Source of the DNA: Paragorgia papillata
Lineage: Eukaryota; Cnidaria; Anthozoa; Scleralcyonacea; Coralliidae
Length of the DNA: 64,000 nt
Direction of reading: 5' to 3'
NCBI GenBank assembly: GCA_035771165.1
Contig: JAWNZC010000353.1
Location: 932,501 to 996,500 of the forward strand
Shown here: positions 9,621 to 19,736 of the stretch, piece after piece
Position numbering within the stretch: position 1 is the first letter of the stretch
Layout: every line of letters starts with the position of its first letter
Translations under genes and position numbers: made by a program
Notes under the pieces: generated by a model
Database searches by the model: none
Told to the model about the DNA's origin: nothing
What the model saw: only the letters and a program-made list of their open reading frames with translations

Positions 9621-12600
9621 TACCTTTCACTCAACTGTTTTATTTTGGTAAACACTCGCTGTTATTACTGTTCTTTTCATGAATATTCGTTTCCATTCAT
9701 TATAAATTTCCAGTCCACAGTTTGAGAAATATTTGTGAGCAGACACCGTGGGACGCCGCAGACATTTCCGTTAAATAATCACTACTATTTATATACCTTT
9801 CACAACTGTTTTATTTCGGTAAACACTCGCTGTCATATACTTATCTTTTTGTTTTTGCGGTGGCAGAGCAATTATGGCAACCCGGTGTGAGAATAACTAG
9901 AGGAAAATCCGAACTTTCAAGGAGCTGTTGATTTCCAAGAACTCACAGGCCTGGAGTTTTTTCTCTCAAATTTTAGGATTTTTATTAAATAAATGCATGA
10001 GTTTTTCGTTCTAACTAACCTGAAGCAGCAACTGACACCTTTTTAATTTTCTTTGATTTGGATTCTATTAAAGATAATAAAATTCTAAATTTAAGAAGAC
10101 GGTGAAAGAGAAAAAGTAAATTTAAATTGCAGAGCAGTTATTAAAATGGTTTAGCAAAATGACAATAAAGATATAATAAATGAAGTTGGTATTGAAAACT
10201 TGAATATTATGTGGCTCCATCCAGAACATGATGCATGAAAAACATTACTTGCAATAAACAGAGCTGGATGTGGACTAAAGCCGAATTAATGCTTTGAAAG
10301 ACACGGGTCATGCACATACAGTAAGCATGCAAGCAAGAGGTACATGTCTTTACGCACAAATTCACATCATATTGGTCGTGGTACGCTTCACATGACACTT
10401 GTCTCTCAAAGCATAAATGGGCTTAAGACTTTGGTAATCTTATAATGCAAGTACTGTAGCAACTACAGTATGTGTGTACCAGAGCATTGTCACAAATGTC
10501 ATGATGAATAATGATCAACGAATGCAAGCACCGCTAAACTGAAACAGCCAACCAGATACTGGTTGCATGACTAATTGAATTAAATTATCATGACAGAACA
10601 TCTTAGTTCCAGTGAAAAATGGCATCATGCATTCATGAGCAGATTCATGATATTTTGCATTAAAAACTCAATTATTAAAAGGCAATAAAGTTTTGAATGT
10701 TGTTCTGATTGGATAATTTTCGCAAATCAACAGATATATTAATTTATTAATATTCTAGACGTAAAGTCTACTACGGTCAGATAAGGCCATCCCAAGAATG
10801 GTGTGCAATCGCATGCTTTAGTGCACATCTTGGTTCCTCAAGAAGTGCGATTTATCACACACCTCGATTAAATCCTACATGTGATAATTCAAAACAATGT
10901 TACAGTGTAGCCTCATTATAGCACGCATCATTATAAGCCATGTCTTGGAATAACCATTAATTCAGTTTATAGGAGCACAATACTCACTACATAAAATACA
11001 GTCATGTGTAGTGTAGTGTAAGTCACTTAAAATTGTGGGTAGTGTAAGTCACTTAAAATTGTGGTTAGAGTTGGAAAGTATCACAATTGCCTTAGAATGA
11101 AATGTACTACGTAATCGTGTTTGTCAGAAATGGGATCAGATGCCCCCTTTCAGAACCACATGCCCCCTTTCAGGATGAACCTCACCCCACCACCTTCAGG
11201 ACAAGATGCCCTGTCTTAGGACCCCCTGTCAAGACCAAAACAGAATACAGCAAGTTCGGAATGTAGTAAAACCAGTTTCAAAACAAATACTTTTTAAACA
11301 GAACTGTTGTTTTGAAATCCACATTAAAAACTCTAATTCAAAAACATTTGAATAGCATTATCGAGTCAGCCAAAGCATCATTGAAGGATAATGTAGACCG
11401 AGCTTTACTATTTTCAGGGTGTGAGAACAACTACAGTATATATTGAGATTTTTGCAAATGTCAGGAACCGAATGTTTTTTTTTGGATTGCACTGATCCAC
11501 TGGATACATGTATGTCATTACAGAACGTAAACAGAGAAGGTCTACAAATTAAAGATAAACCGTTAAAGACATTATTTTTAATGAATTTAACCTTTAAAAA
11601 GTTCCTTTAATCATTTTGAAACTGGTTTCATTACATTTAGTAGTACTGTAGTTTACATCTACAGAACAGATGCCATAGGGGACATTTTTAAGGACCGTAA
11701 CTGGACTTGACTGGTCCTTTTACTCTGACTTGTCAATTTGTCTGAGAGGCCATGAGACCTTATCTTGTACCCTGATTTGTGCTGTACTGGTAAATTTAAA
11801 GGAGCTAAAAACCAAACTCCAGAACAAAGTTAGGTTGACTTGATAACACAGGGACCAGATCAAAAAAGTATGACTTTAACCCTTTCCCTACTAGTAGACC
11901 TTTTCATCTGGTGTTAGCCAGAGTAAAATCATCTGGTGTTAGCCAGTGGTAGTAAAATACTAAAGGCCACCACAGCAGTAAAAGTGTCAGGCCTTGCCCA
12001 GAGTAAAACATGCTCACTCTATAAAAAGCACTCCTCAGAGACTCAAGGCACTCGATTTTATGTGTGTACTAAATCTGAGCCAGACAGGTGTCATATATAT
12101 AACTATGGTGCCGCTGCGACAGCCACGTGCCATTTTATTAGAGTTAACTTTATGCTTGGCGTTTGAGAGCTCTGGCAAATGGTGGAATTGATTTTGTTAG
12201 TATAGTTTCTACTGCCCTCGCCACTTTACATTTTGCATTTCTTCGTAATTATTATGGTGATTTTACATTATAATTTAATGACTGAGAAGTATTTTTCTGT
12301 GAGTGATTGTTTTAATAAGAACTTTACCTTTTCTTGCCGTTTGTCCTTCGGTGTATGAAGAACATGAAGATTAAACTCTCAATTGCTTTGCAGACTACAG
12401 GAGTACAGGTACGTACTTTTATCTTTCATTGTTTATTTAATACCAGCTGTACGTCAACTACGCTTAAAGTGCAAACTCTTTTGTAAGTTTGTTTAGGTTT
12501 GAAAAGTGACTTTTCCCAATTTAGTTATAGTTATATTTACAGCAGTTAGTGGCTTTATGTAATGAGAGATTACACTTGAGTATCAACACAAGGGCAAGTT

Positions 12601-13202
12601 AAAAGGTAAACAAACCAGTCAAAGTCAACTCACAAACACGTAACCAAGCAAAGACGTAACAAGTGGATGTTTATGTTGTTTATATTTTAAATAAAAAATA
12701 GAAGACACGTATTAAAGTTGAGGAATACATTTTAAGAACTCGATATTTGAAGAAATGCCAAATTAGAATGCAGTATTTATTAAATGCACATGCATGATCA
12801 ATTAAAGGCACACCATACATATTTTGATGTGCATGTTACGCGCACTCAATCAAGCATGTCTCTGGGCAAGGCCTGTACTGTAAATTGCAACATGCATTGG
12901 TGACACAGTGCTTTGTAATTTAAATTGCAGGCCTGGTTCTTAACATTTTCAGATTAACTATTACAGCAGTAATACAAATTTCCAACTAACCTGTAACATT
13001 AACAGGACAATCTTCTCTTCTTCTTTAATGTGGACTCTATAAAACAAAACCCAAAAAAACCAGTTTACTACAGTATATAAAACAAGGCACCTGGGTCAGG
13101 TGTTCACTCAGGCTACTGGAAAGTGCAGAGGTCTCTATAATGCATGAGCAAAGAGGTGGGAGTGGGCCGAGGAAGATCAGATTGGAGGCTGAATGTGCAT
13201 AG
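9621..13202. other. Non-coding remainder of duplicated segment, copy A
   Basis: AT-rich sequence matched at about 59326-63430. No ORF shows a recognisable domain. The minus-strand ORF at 10207-10398 (Cys-rich) persists in the other copy, but both copies are nearly identical, so this is weak evidence of coding. A pair of TCTGGTGTTAGCCAG motifs at 11909-11960 belongs to a dispersed repeat described elsewhere. Confidence 0.4.
11878..11975. repeat. Dispersed palindromic 'TTAGCCAG' repeat
   Basis: Contains AACCCTTTCCCTACTAG and two TCTGGTGTTAGCCAG motifs followed by GTAAAAT. Related copies occur near 21340-21435, 38655-38735, 39414-39645 (two), 41060-41120 and 62335-62415. The small size, palindromic core and AACCCTTT/GGGTTAA-like edges suggest a miniature repeat family rather than a regulatory site. 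Confidence 0.5.
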
Positions 13203-13494
13203 TGCAGGACTATCCTGAATTGTCAATTTAAAGTGTCTAGAATTCAGGATTATCCTGAAGCCTAGGGGACTTCTCTGTCCCACATGCGGGATTAAAAAAC
13301 CAGTAAGGGTGTTGTAGCCAGGGTCTGAGAGACTTTCTCCTTGGGGGGTTGTGGTTAGATTTAGGGTCACCGGGGTTTGTCATTGGGTTGAGGGTCAGGT
13401 TTAGAGGTGGGGGTCAGGGTTGGGTTTCATTTTCTTTAATATTCAGGATTATCTGGAATTCTAGAATCTAAACCATTTCACAATTCAGGATAAT
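13203..13494. mobile_element. MITE-like inverted repeat
   Basis: Outer arms (ACTATCCTGAATTGTCAATT and the inverse of AATTCAGGATAATCATG) and inner arms (TCTAGAATTCAGGATTATC and its counterpart near 13435-13470) are inverted. The interior is G-rich with GGGTTGAGGGTCAGG-type sequence. It has a counterpart at about 63430-63730 in copy B. Confidence 0.55.
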
Positions 13495-13561
13495 CATGTA
13501 AACAAATACAATAGAATGAATAGATATAAGTGATTAAGGTTAGACTGAGCAGCAAGCCATT

Positions 13562-13955
13562 ACTGTACTAAGTAAGTCAGTATATTACCTAGACAATGAA
13601 CAACAAGCGAATGTACCAAGGAACTATTAAAATGCACACACTCAATGAAATTATATAAGCTAGTGAATCAATATTATAATTATATTCCACAGGATGTGGT
13701 TATACCAGTAAGTAAAAGGTGAATTTCATTGATCTACTGTACTGTCCTCAATAACACACTTAGTGCTTCATTTGTGTCTTACATTATGCTTTATTGCATT
13801 ATTATATGTAAGATAATACCATGATTGACTTAGTTTATTTTACTAAGTAAGCAGTATATTTTAATACCTAGACGATGGACAACAAGCGAAGGTACCAAGG
13901 AACTATTTCAAATGCACACACTCGATGAGATTATATTAAAGCTAGTGAAGCAGTT
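13562..13955. repeat. Local ~110-bp direct repeat pair
   Basis: A unit containing CCTAGACAATGAACAACAAGC, GTACCAAGGAACTAT and AATGCACACACTC occurs at 13566-13670. It recurs with about ten changes at 13842-13955. It lies immediately outside the end of the duplicated segment. No coding content is seen from 13556 to 14370. Confidence 0.7.
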
Positions 13956-14502
13956 GAATCACATCGAGTTTATTTGGCATAACTTTATTAACACAACAAT
14001 ACATAATCCAGGCAAATTACAAATACTAAAATTACCTCAATACATTTAAAGTTTTCCCATTTAGCGTAAACTTCAGCACGAAAATGAATGTCAACACAGC
14101 ATATTTTATACCCGTCCTTTGCAAGTTGTCAATTCTGTTTTCAACGTTGTTTATGTCTCATCTTGCAGATAGTTTCCAATAGTCAGCAGCTTATCAGATT
14201 GTGAGCATGAGTAATAATTTTCCGTATTAAAATTCAATAAATTTATCATATAATTTGTTTATAATCAGTTTGTCTTGATCGAGACTGTGGTCAAATGTGC
14301 CCTGACTTGAGCCTGCGCTTTCTGATTTGAGATGTCTGCGGAGTAGGCTAAGAGCGTGACACAAATGGGGAAAACCCCGGCCCACATTATTCTACGGAAC
14401 GGAACGGAACGGAACGGAACTCGACGTCGCATTATTTTACGGAACGGAACGGAACGGAAGCTTACGATCTTGCGATCTTTGTACGGAAACTATTGGCGGG
14501 AA

Positions 14503-14764
14503 ATGCAATCACTTGCCAGTTTGCCAGAAGATACTCGAAACTTGCAATGTATTGATCGTTCGTTTTCGTGCTGGAAATTGCAGTGTGACACTATGTCATC
14601 AACGGTACAAGTCTTTCGAACATCTACTTCGCCCCTTGATTTGTCGGATGTCGTTAACATTTTAAGGAAACCTCCAGAAGACAAGCTGTCTACTTTGCCG
14701 GCATGCAAACCAAAAGCAGGAGAAATGTTTCTTTTTACGTCCTCGAACAATCCCAGCCAAAAAG
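14503..14764 (+). CDS. Exon-like ORF inside TIR transposon, unknown
   Basis: The frame from ATG (MQSLASLPEDTRNLQC) runs to a possible donor AAAG|GTTTGT just before the stop. Near its end KPKAGEMFLFTSSNNPSQK resembles the start of a module I associate with repeated cnidarian predicted proteins. That is uncertain recall. No downstream exon is visible. It might be a captured host first exon. Confidence 0.3.
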
Positions 14765-15056
14765 GTTTGTAAAAAGTTTGCATAATAGTTGTTTATTTTG
14801 GTTGTAATTCTATAATTTTTCTATTTATTTTTTGTTTTTGACTAATTGATATTGAATTCGAGCAAAAATTACTTTCTTGACCTTCAAAAAACAACTCAGA
14901 AAATTAAAATGTTGGGCATTTGTTTTTCACCACTTATATTAAAGCAGGTTTATGTATTAAAAGTTTAATTTTAGCATTCTACCAATATGTTTCCATTGTA
15001 ATATGTACGACTATTTATTTAAGTCATATAAATAAAATATATATTGGGCAATCAAA

Positions 15057-15140
15057 GATGGCGGAAGATGACGTCATATAATGACGTAATCAACGTCTTT
15101 AATTTTACGTATAAAGATGACGTCATATGACGTAACATGT
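15057..15140 (+). promoter_or_regulatory. CRE/ATF and YY1-like site cluster
   Basis: An AAGATGGCGG motif (YY1-type) is followed within 80 bases by two perfect TGACGTCA palindromes and two further TGACGTA half-site variants. The spacing is tight and sits in an otherwise AT-rich sequence. It may be a transposon-internal promoter. Function is inferred from motifs only. Confidence 0.4.
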
Positions 15141-15222
15141 GAGATATACCAATAAAATTAAATATTTTTGGATGTTTTATATGCCTCTCAAATTTTTTTC
15201 AATTGGAAACACAAGGACCTGA

Positions 15223-15365
15223 CTAAAGGCTCCGTTTACACGAAAACGGTTTTTTTCTGCGTTTTTATTTTGTTTCAAGTAATGAACTGATTGTTCTCGA
15301 TTCCATTGAGAACAGTAAACAATACAAAAACGCAGAAAAACGTTTAGGTGTGAACGGAGACTTTA
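15223..15365. mobile_element. Small MITE nested in TIR transposon
   Basis: Inverted ends read TAAAGGCTCCGTTTACAC and, inverted, TAAAGTCTCCGTTCACAC, each followed by AAACG and a T-rich run plus CTGCGTTTTT. About 140 bp. Non-coding. Confidence 0.6.
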
Positions 15366-15653
15366 CCGTGTTTTACTACAGTTAATTAAATAGGAAAAAA
15401 AATTGCTAAAATTATTCCCACAGAAATAATAAATACAATAATAGACATATTTTCACTATACTAGTATTATATATGCGTAAGCTTCCGTTCCGTTCCGTTC
15501 CGTAAAATAATGCAACGTCGAGTTCCGTTCCGTTCCGTTCCGTTCCGTAGAATAATGTGGGCCGAAAACCCCCAAAAAACAGCCCGAGTAATAAATATTT
15601 TACGTGGTGTTTCCCTGAAAACTTTCAAAGAATTAATAATTGCAATATTTCAG

Positions 15654-15783
15654 GGCTGTTTCTATCACTGCAGAGGAAGCGAAGGACTCTTTGCAAGACT
15701 TTGTTGCAGCAAATTGTTGCTATGTCAGCAGTGAAGTAGCAGTCCAGCTAAAGAGATGACCATACATGATATAAAGCCTTCGA
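15654..15783 (+). pseudogene. SSUH2: SSUH2 exon 'a' duplicate, broken
   Basis: Homologous to the intact exon at 29232-29361: acceptor ATATTTCAG, then the [14 protein letters not shown] coding block. An 11-base insertion (GAAGTAGCAGT, apparently a slippage copy) shifts the frame to an early TGA. A deletion of about 40 bases has removed the end of the exon and its donor. It cannot be spliced normally. It marks the left end of a partial tandem duplication of the SSUH2 5' half (about 15605-18700 against 29150-31980). Confidence 0.85.
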
Positions 15784-15895
15784 CAATAAACGATTTTATT
15801 CCAGATTACCAACTGTTGGTTGATGATGGTGATTGTAGTGATAGGGGTGGTAATGGTAGTGCTTGTAGTTGTGGTGATGGTGGTAATGATGGTAG

Positions 15896-17050
15896 TAGAG
15901 ATGAGCCGATTAATCGGAAACTAATCGGCAAAGCCGATTAATCGGCCAATTTAAAATAATCGGTAATCGGCCGATTATTTTGAATAATCGGCAAAATAAT
16001 CGGTGCATGTCTCAAATAAAGCTTTTCATGATAGAGGCAAACACACACACCATAAGTCCGTAACTGCGTAAGCCCAAACACAATAGTCCTTATTTCACAA
16101 TGATTACAGAGCGTTTCACATAACTCTTGACGGAAGAGTTCCGCAAGTCAGACGTTTGCCACAAAGTTTACGAACTCCGCAAATTTGTTACGTATAGCAG
16201 CCGATCAAATAGCGAGCATCAAAACAAAGTTGCAATGTTTGTCGCCAACTTCGGAAACAATGAACCGGAACTTCGGAATTCTAGTCTATCAAAAGATTTG
16301 TGAAACGCTTTTAAAAATTTAAATTTTAAAACCAACACGAGAAAATGGCAAAGGAGTCGCGACACGACCGAGAACATCTCAACCCAGGAAAAGAGCTGCA
16401 GCACTGAACCTCATCAAGACCATGATCTTGCTTCGACGCGATTGTTGAGTCAAGCGAGAGCACTTCCAACGGCAGCCACGAAGTTGAAGAAGAGATCGAC
16501 GCCTTTCTCGCCCTTCCACTACAACCATTGCATGGGCCTTATGTTTGGTGGCAAGCAAAGAAACTTGTTTATATCCCAACTTGTTTAAAGTTGTGCTGAA
16601 GTATCTGAGCCTCCCAATTCAAGTGTTTATTCAGAGCGTGTGTTCAGCGAGGCAGGGAACATTTCCACGGACAAACGAAACGGGCTAGCACCGCATAAAG
16701 TGGATAATATTTTGTTTTTACATCACAATTTGCCAAATACTAATAGCGTAGCGCATACCGATTTATAAAACTGAAAGTCGGACAAACAAAACGAAATTGA
16801 TTCTCAAAACACGCAAAACTAATCATCACGAAACATTTCTGTTATATTTCACAAATCTTGTTGCAATTTAGCAGTCCCTACAACGTTGCGAAACTGCGCA
16901 GGGACTGGTAGCCTGCGTGCAGAAGGGACTGGTAACCAACAACGTAGCACTAATCGGCATATGCCGATTAATCGGCCGATTATTTGTATTAATCGGCCAC
17001 CAAATAATCGGCTTCAGTAATCGGCAATTTTCGTAATCGGCTCATCTCTA
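15896..17050. mobile_element. hAT element, 8-bp TSD GATGGTAG
   Basis: The ends TAGAGATGAGCCGATTA and TAATCGGCTCATCTCTA are perfectly inverted, and GATGGTAG lies on both sides (15888-15895, 17051-17058). Both subterminal regions hold arrays of AATCGG/CCGATT motifs, about a dozen on the left and ten on the right, as expected for hAT transposase-binding sites. A degenerate transposase C-terminus lies inside. It inserted into the GAT-rich microsatellite of an SSUH2 intron after the tandem duplication, since the second copy lacks it. Confidence 0.9.
16450..16745 (+). pseudogene. hAT transposase C-terminal (dimerisation) remnant
   Basis: Two adjacent frames together resemble the hAT family dimerisation region. 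The first is EVEEEIDAFLALP with WWQAKKLVYIP. After a frameshift comes SERVFSEAGNISTDKRNGL followed by KVDNILFLHHNLP. These are hallmark hAT_C motifs. At least one frameshift and the absence of the RNase-H core make it non-functional. It identifies the surrounding 1.15-kb element as an internally deleted autonomous hAT copy. Confidence 0.8.
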
Positions 17051-17058
17051 GATGGTAG

Positions 17059-17420
17059 TGATGATGATGATAGTGATTCTAATGATAGAAGGTAATGGTG
17101 ATAGTGATGTTTATGGTGATGGTGATGGTCAGCTGATAGTGGTTGTGATAGTGGTGGTGATTGTAGTGATGGTGACAAGGATGGTGGTGAATTGAATTGT
17201 TGTAGTGGTGATGGTGGTGGTAATGATGATGGTGGTGATGGGTGATGATGATGGTGGTGGTGATGGGTCATGGTGATGATGATAGTTGTTATGTGATGGT
17301 GGTGATAGTTGTGATGGTAGTTGTGGTGGTGGTGGTGATAGTGATGATGATGGTAGTTGTGATGGTGATAAGGATGGTGGTGATGGTAGTTGTGGTGATG
17401 ATGATGGTTGTGATGACTTG
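17059..17420 (+). repeat. GAT/GGT-rich microsatellite, intronic
   Basis: Degenerate TGGTGATGG-type trinucleotide and hexanucleotide repeats continue the tract that begins at about 15820, before the hAT insertion. The equivalent tract in the second SSUH2 copy is 29420-29820. Translations of it are artefacts. Confidence 0.9.
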
Positions 17421-17456
17421 GCTATCCTTACTAATAAATATCATTATATTAAACAG

Positions 17457-17517
17457 TACAAGTTATCAACCTTCACTGAATCTCGATCAACATCCTGGCA
17501 AGTTGAGCCATACACAG
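17457..17517 (+). CDS. SSUH2: SSUH2 exon 'b' duplicate, intact
   Basis: Acceptor TTAAACAG, then [20 protein letters not shown] plus one base, donor G|GTCGGT. At 61 bases it joins the next exon in phase (Gly codon split). The FTESR motif is characteristic of SSUH2 proteins. Unlike its partner at 29858 it lacks the 2-base insertion and stop, so it is the better-preserved copy of this exon. Confidence 0.85.
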
Positions 17518-17738
17518 GTCGGTATTGTGCCTCATCATTTGACCAAGAATTACACCCTACCCCCACTTTCTTTGCTTTTAAAACGGAGTATATTTCAAAC
17601 ATTGTTTGCCTGTGCTGTTAACCTGAAACCCAAACAACACAACTTTAATAGAGCAAAAAATTTTCAGTTATTTTTTTGATATCCAGTAAACAAATCTAGA
17701 AGATCCTCTTTTGAGATTTAAAAAATTTTTTTATTTAG

Positions 17739-17863
17739 GCCAAATTGTTGATGGACCGCACAATCGCCCTGCTCCTGGCCCATGGAATGTCATGGTTCAA
17801 CCATCAAAAACGTTTTCTGGGGGCGATACTCGAGTTGAAGTGCCACATACTGCATCCGTCAAG
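17739..17863 (+). CDS. SSUH2: SSUH2 exon 'c' duplicate, intact
   Basis: Acceptor TTATTTAG and donor AAG|GTATAT bound 125 bases encoding [17 protein letters not shown] and [12 protein letters not shown]. This is the conserved region upstream of the SSUH2 cysteine-rich repeats. It differs from 30544-30668 by a handful of bases (for example Gly for Glu in the FSGGDTR motif). The preceding exon joins in phase. Confidence 0.85.
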
Positions 17864-17929
17864 GTATATAGCATGTTTCCTGCCTATATTATATAACCCA
17901 CTAGCTAGCTTAGCTTGTTTGCCTGCCTG

Positions 17930-18060
17930 CCTGCAATTCCTTCCTTCCTTCCTCCTTCCTTCCTTCCTTCCTCCCTCCCCCTCCTTCCCTCCTTTCTTCC
18001 TTTCCTCCCTCCCTCCTTCCTTCCCTCCCTCCCTCACTCCCTCCCTCCCACTTTCCCTCT
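17930..18060 (+). repeat. CCTT microsatellite
   Basis: A pyrimidine-only CCTT/CCCT tract within the intron between duplicate exons c and d. The homologous tract in the other copy (30719-31345) has expanded to more than 600 bases. ORFs rich in Pro, Ser, Phe and Leu here are artefacts. Confidence 0.9.
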
Positions 18061-18095
18061 TTCTGAATGCAACTACCTATTTTTTCGTTCTCAAG

Positions 18096-18158
18096 CAATG
18101 CCATACATGTTATGGAGGAGGGTTCCATCAGTGTAAAACATGTTTGGGAAGAGGATTT
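18096..18158 (+). CDS. SSUH2: SSUH2 exon 'd' duplicate, intact
   Basis: Acceptor TCTCAAG and donor TTT|GTAAGT enclose 63 bases encoding QCHTCYGGGFHQCK, then TCLGRGF. This holds the first CxxCxGxG-type unit of the SSUH2 zinc-finger-like (DnaJ-like) region. The partner at 31387-31449 has Ala in place of the first Gly of CYGGG. No copy of the following exon e exists here, so this duplicate ends after four exons. Confidence 0.85.
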
Positions 18159-18227
18159 GTAAGTGACAACTTTGGTAGACATTCGTCAAGCTCAAATACA
18201 GTACATGTACAGAGAAAATGTTTCTAA

Positions 18228-18685
18228 GTCCTGAGACAGGGATTGAACCTGCAACCTTCTGATGACCAGTGAAACACTCTAACCATTGAGCTACAAGAAC
18301 TCAGATGGTGAGTGAAGGTTACATATGTGTGCAACCTGTAACCTTCTGATGACCAGTGAGACACTGTAACCATTGAGCTACAAGAACTCAGATGGTGAGT
18401 GAAGGTTACATATGTGTGCAACCTGTAACCTTCTGATGACCAGTGAGACACTGTAACCATTGAGCTACAAGAACTCAGATGGTGAGTGAAGGTTACATAT
18501 GTGTACAACCTGTAACCTTCTGATGACCAGTGAGAGACTCTAAGCATTGAGCTACAAGAACTCAGATGGTGAGTGAAGGTTACATAAATGTACAACCTGA
18601 AACCTTCTAATGACCAGTGAGACACTCTAATCATTAGCCACAAGAACTCAGATGGTGAGTGAAGGTTACATATGTGTACAACCAC
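18228..18685 (-). repeat. Tandem ~87-bp tRNA-derived SINE units
   Basis: Five imperfect units, about 87 bases apart, each carry the reverse complement of an A-box-like TAGCTCAATGGTTAGAG. The leftmost unit also keeps a B box (GGTTCAATCCC on minus). The remaining units have lost the B box at the join. This is best read as a tRNA-derived SINE head amplified in tandem. The same array occurs at 31505-31920 in the other SSUH2 copy, so amplification predates the duplication. Confidence 0.75.
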
Positions 18686-19110
18686 AGTGACCCAACCGCA
18701 CACTAGGTTTACTTGGAAAATGTTGCCGTATTTTAACTTATAGTTCTGTAAATCATTAAAATAAACTTACTTTTGACAATTCATGTCTCATGGTGTTTAA
18801 CTTCAGTGAGTTGAAACTTGTGGCGGCAATAGTTTCGAACGGCGTTCGACCCCGTTAAATAATCAAACAAAGTTTGGAAACTACACTCCCTCGCGCCTCC
18901 ATCGCTCTGACATCGAGCGAGATTTTCGCCACCAAAAATCCGTCCTATCGCCGTTTCACACATGACCTTTCACACATAAAGATCCATACTTCTTCTTCCT
19001 CAGAAACGTCCAACTTTTCAAAATGCTTATCCACAACTTTCGATTTTCACGGCGAAGCCATCGACTTCTTCGACCGGAATATGCGTTATGAATTATGAGT
19101 TAGCCTTGGC

Positions 19111-19349
19111 CCGGTACAATATCTCGGGTACCATATCCCGGGTACAGTTACAATTATTTCATATTATTGGACGAGATTAAGCATGATATCAAGACTTATC
19201 AAAGCCAAGGTTTGTATTATCGGCTTCGGGACATAATACAAACCTTGGCTTTGATAATTCTTGATATCAAGCTTAATCTTTAATCTCGTCCAATAATATG
19301 AAATAATTGTAACTGTACCCGGGATATGGTACCCGAGATATTGTACCGG
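19111..19349. repeat. Perfect-looking central hairpin of the foldback element
   Basis: The left arm CCGGTACAATATCTCGGGTA through AAGCCAAGGTTTGTATTAT and the right arm are reverse complements over about 110 bases, with a loop near 19216-19232 (CGGCTTCGGGACA). A few small indels break it. Such DNA would extrude cruciforms or give a long RNA hairpin if transcribed. Confidence 0.85.
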
Positions 19350-19736
19350 AGGCTCATTGTGGCCACTGGTCAAGGCAAATTCATAACGCATATTCCGGTC
19401 GAAGAAGTCGATGGCTTCGCCGTGAAAGTCGAAGGTTGTGGATAAGTATTTTGAAAAGTTGGACATTTCCGAGGAAGAAGAAGTATCGATCTTTATGTGT
19501 GAAAGGTCAAAACGGCGATCGGACGGATTTTTGGTGGAGAAAATCTGAGTGTAGTTTCCAACCTTGTTTGATTATTTAACGGGGTCGAACGCCGTTCGAA
19601 ACTATTGTCTATAGGTGGTTTTCAGTCACGTGATAAATAGCATAGCAACTGTTGCTACGCCGCCATATTTGTGTACCTCATAAGAAACATTCCCTTATAT
19701 ATCACTAATATCAGGTTGTCCGAATAGTCAGATAAG

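Larger units (their letters stand above)
496..13555. repeat. Duplicated segment, copy A (partner 53067-63792)
   Basis: From CTAAAAATAAGCCAATCAG to ACTGAGCAGCAA this stretch matches 53067-63792 in the same orientation with only scattered mismatches and small indels. Copy A has extra material: a 3.3-kb TIR element at 6340-9620. Copy B has two extra Mutator-type MITEs (55103-55542) and an extra stretch near 59540-60350. MITEs B and C appear in a different order in the two copies. Apart from small putative exons annotated separately I see no strong gene. It may be a true segmental duplication or two alleles assembled in tandem. Confidence 0.9.
14378..15564. mobile_element. TIR transposon with GGAAC-repeat ends (TSD AAAACCC)
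   Basis: Inverted termini of about 85 bases start CGGCCCACATTATTCTACGG, followed by tandem GGAAC pentamers, CTCGACGTCGCATTATTTTA, more GGAAC pentamers and AAGCTTACG. AAAACCC flanks both sides (14371-14377, 15565-15571). The pentamer arrays within the TIR (four then three) look like reiterated transposase-binding sites. The only ORF is a short exon-like frame at the left. Superfamily unassigned; a 7-8 bp TSD would suit hAT or P-like elements. Confidence 0.75.

Noticed and set aside
6333..9628. 8-bp TSD for the 3.3-kb element (ATACAAGT against ATACCTTT)
   Set aside because: Only five of eight bases agree, and the sister copy retains both flanks, so it cannot be taken as a TSD.
10207..10398. 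Cys-rich minus-strand ORF conserved in both duplicates
   Set aside because: Conservation between near-identical copies carries little weight. No domain and no splice context.
17286..17621. Gly/Asp-rich ORF running into SSUH2 exon b
   Set aside because: Only the last part is a real exon. The upstream portion is microsatellite intron ahead of a clear acceptor.
18228..18685. Regular spaced repeats considered as a CRISPR array or functional tRNA cluster
   Set aside because: Units are contiguous with no unique spacers, the genome is eukaryotic, and the tRNA-like part lacks an acceptor stem and mostly lacks the B box.
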